A stretch of DNA of 7,465 bases, from the NCBI GenBank assembly GCA_018661145.1, contig JABJIU010000095.1, forward strand, positions 1 through 7,465. Direction: 5' to 3'. Of this stretch, positions 6,738-7,465 are shown in pieces (position 1 is the stretch's first letter; the number at the start of each line of letters is the position of its first letter). The notes beneath the pieces were generated by a model that worked only from the letters and a program-made list of their open reading frames with translations, was not told where the DNA came from and searched no databases. Made by a program: the position numbers and the translations under genes. This DNA comes from Pseudomonadota bacterium (lineage in GTDB: Bacteria; Pseudomonadota; Gammaproteobacteria; Arenicellales; UBA868).

Positions 6738-7465
6738 TCAGGGCGAAGCGTTCGGAAAGAACAACTGCTGACCAGTCCGTCTGAAGTTGGCTATCGCATT
6801 CTGGCCTTCTTCGCCGATCATCCAGTCAATAAAGGTTTGCCCGGCCTCGGCGTTCACGTGTGGGTGTTTCTTTGGGTTAACGAGAATAATGCCGTACTGG
6901 TTAAAAAGCGGCGGATCATCTTCATACAGAACCTTCAGTCCCTGCTTGTTGGCGAAACTGATCCAGGTCGCACGGTCAGTCAGGCAGTAGGCATTCATGC
7001 CCACTGCAATATTCAAGGTCGCACCCATTCCCGAGCCCGTCTCACGGTACCAACTCCCGCTGGCGCCGGACGGATCGATACCGGCCGCGTTCCATAACGC
7101 CAACTCTTTTTTGTGTGTGCCCGAATCATCGCCCCGCGACGCAAAAAACACCTTGTCGGCACTGATACGTGTGAGGGCACCGCTTACGCTCTGAGCCTCG
7201 GACAGTGCCGCCGGGTCGGCTGCAGGACCGACCAGAAGAAAGTCGTTGAACATGAGATCAAACCGTTTCAGCCCCCAGCCGTCCTGGACAAACTGTTTTT
7301 CGTCGGATTCAGCGTGTACCAACAGGACATCGCCATCACCGCGGATAGCATTCCGGATCGCTTGCCCGGTTCCCACCGCAACCACGTTGACTTTAATCCC
7401 GTACGCCTTCTCAAAGAGAGGAAGAACATGATCATAAAACCCCGAGTTGGCAGTTGAGGTGGTCG
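6738..7465 (-). CDS. tupA: Tungstate ABC transporter substrate-binding protein TupA, partial (N-terminus beyond the right edge)
   Basis: The last 241 residues are present; roughly the signal peptide and a few more residues are missing. TupA is the secreted or periplasmic protein that captures tungstate with high selectivity and passes it to the TupB permease and TupC ATPase. The fragment opens with TTSTANSG, the family's N-terminal oxyanion-binding motif, followed by LPLFEKAYGIKV and VVAVGTGQAI (27-36). Then come GDGDVLLVHAESDEKQFV (about 43-60), SRGDDSGTHKKELALW (109-124), WYRETGSGMGATLNIA (138-153) and LTDRATW, all characteristic of TupA rather than ModA or WtpA. The frame has no start in the window; an internal GTG at 7385 is not the true start. 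Its stop lies 27 bases from the stop of the convergent regulator. No terminator hairpin was found between them. The family call is firm; whether the cell uses it for tungstate only is inferred from the family. Confidence 0.93.
   Translation of the reverse strand, partial: TTSTANSGFYDHVLPLFEKAYGIKVNVVAVGTGQAIRNAIRGDGDVLLVHAESDEKQFVQDGWGLKRFDLMFNDFLLVGPAADPAALSEAQSVSGALTRISADKVFFASRGDDSGTHKKELALWNAAGIDPSGASGSWYRETGSGMGATLNIAVGMNAYCLTDRATWISFANKQGLKVLYEDDPPLFNQYGIILVNPKKHPHVNAEAGQTFIDWMIGEEGQNAIANFRRTGQQLFFPNASP

Noticed and set aside
6723..7457. Plus-strand frames opposite tupA (6723-7097, 7113-7457 and smaller)
   Set aside because: The minus-strand frame matches TupA along its whole visible length, so these are shadows.

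Overview
The window looks like chromosomal DNA of a gammaproteobacterium. The evidence is the set of housekeeping genes: TtcA, peptide release factor 3, an M18 aminopeptidase ApeB, a cytochrome c5-type protein and an AsmA-like protein, all close to their gammaproteobacterial family forms. No transposase, integrase, phage gene, CRISPR array, tRNA or rRNA was seen. The genus cannot be told from the sequence alone.

Layout. From 1 to 939 (minus strand) runs the N-terminal part of an AsmA-family protein that leaves the window at its left edge. A 132-base divergent gap separates it from ttcA (1072-1944, plus), which makes the 2-thiocytidine of tRNA. ttcA is followed at once by apeB (1958-3253, plus), a zinc aminopeptidase whose best start is a TTG codon behind a strong ribosome binding site. 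A perfect 12-bp hairpin with A and T tracts on its two sides (3285-3313) ends this unit and also the convergent gene for a small secreted c-type cytochrome (3366-3680, minus). The cytochrome gene has its own candidate sigma70 promoter and a leader hairpin, and lies downstream of prfC (3812-5389, minus), which has a perfect TATAAT box in front of it.

The right third is the more specialised part. A one-component regulator (5823-6710, plus) joins an excisionase/MerR-like helix-turn-helix to a periplasmic-binding-protein-like ligand domain. It points tail to tail, with 27 bases between, at a TupA-type tungstate-binding protein (6738 to the right edge, minus). The pairing suggests that the regulator senses an oxyanion such as tungstate or molybdate, or a related cofactor, and controls its uptake; this is inference. 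A stretch of 433 bases in front of the regulator (5390-5822) holds the prfC promoter and otherwise no gene that can be supported. tupA is the last gene of its unit, so any permease and ATPase genes must lie beyond the right edge or elsewhere.
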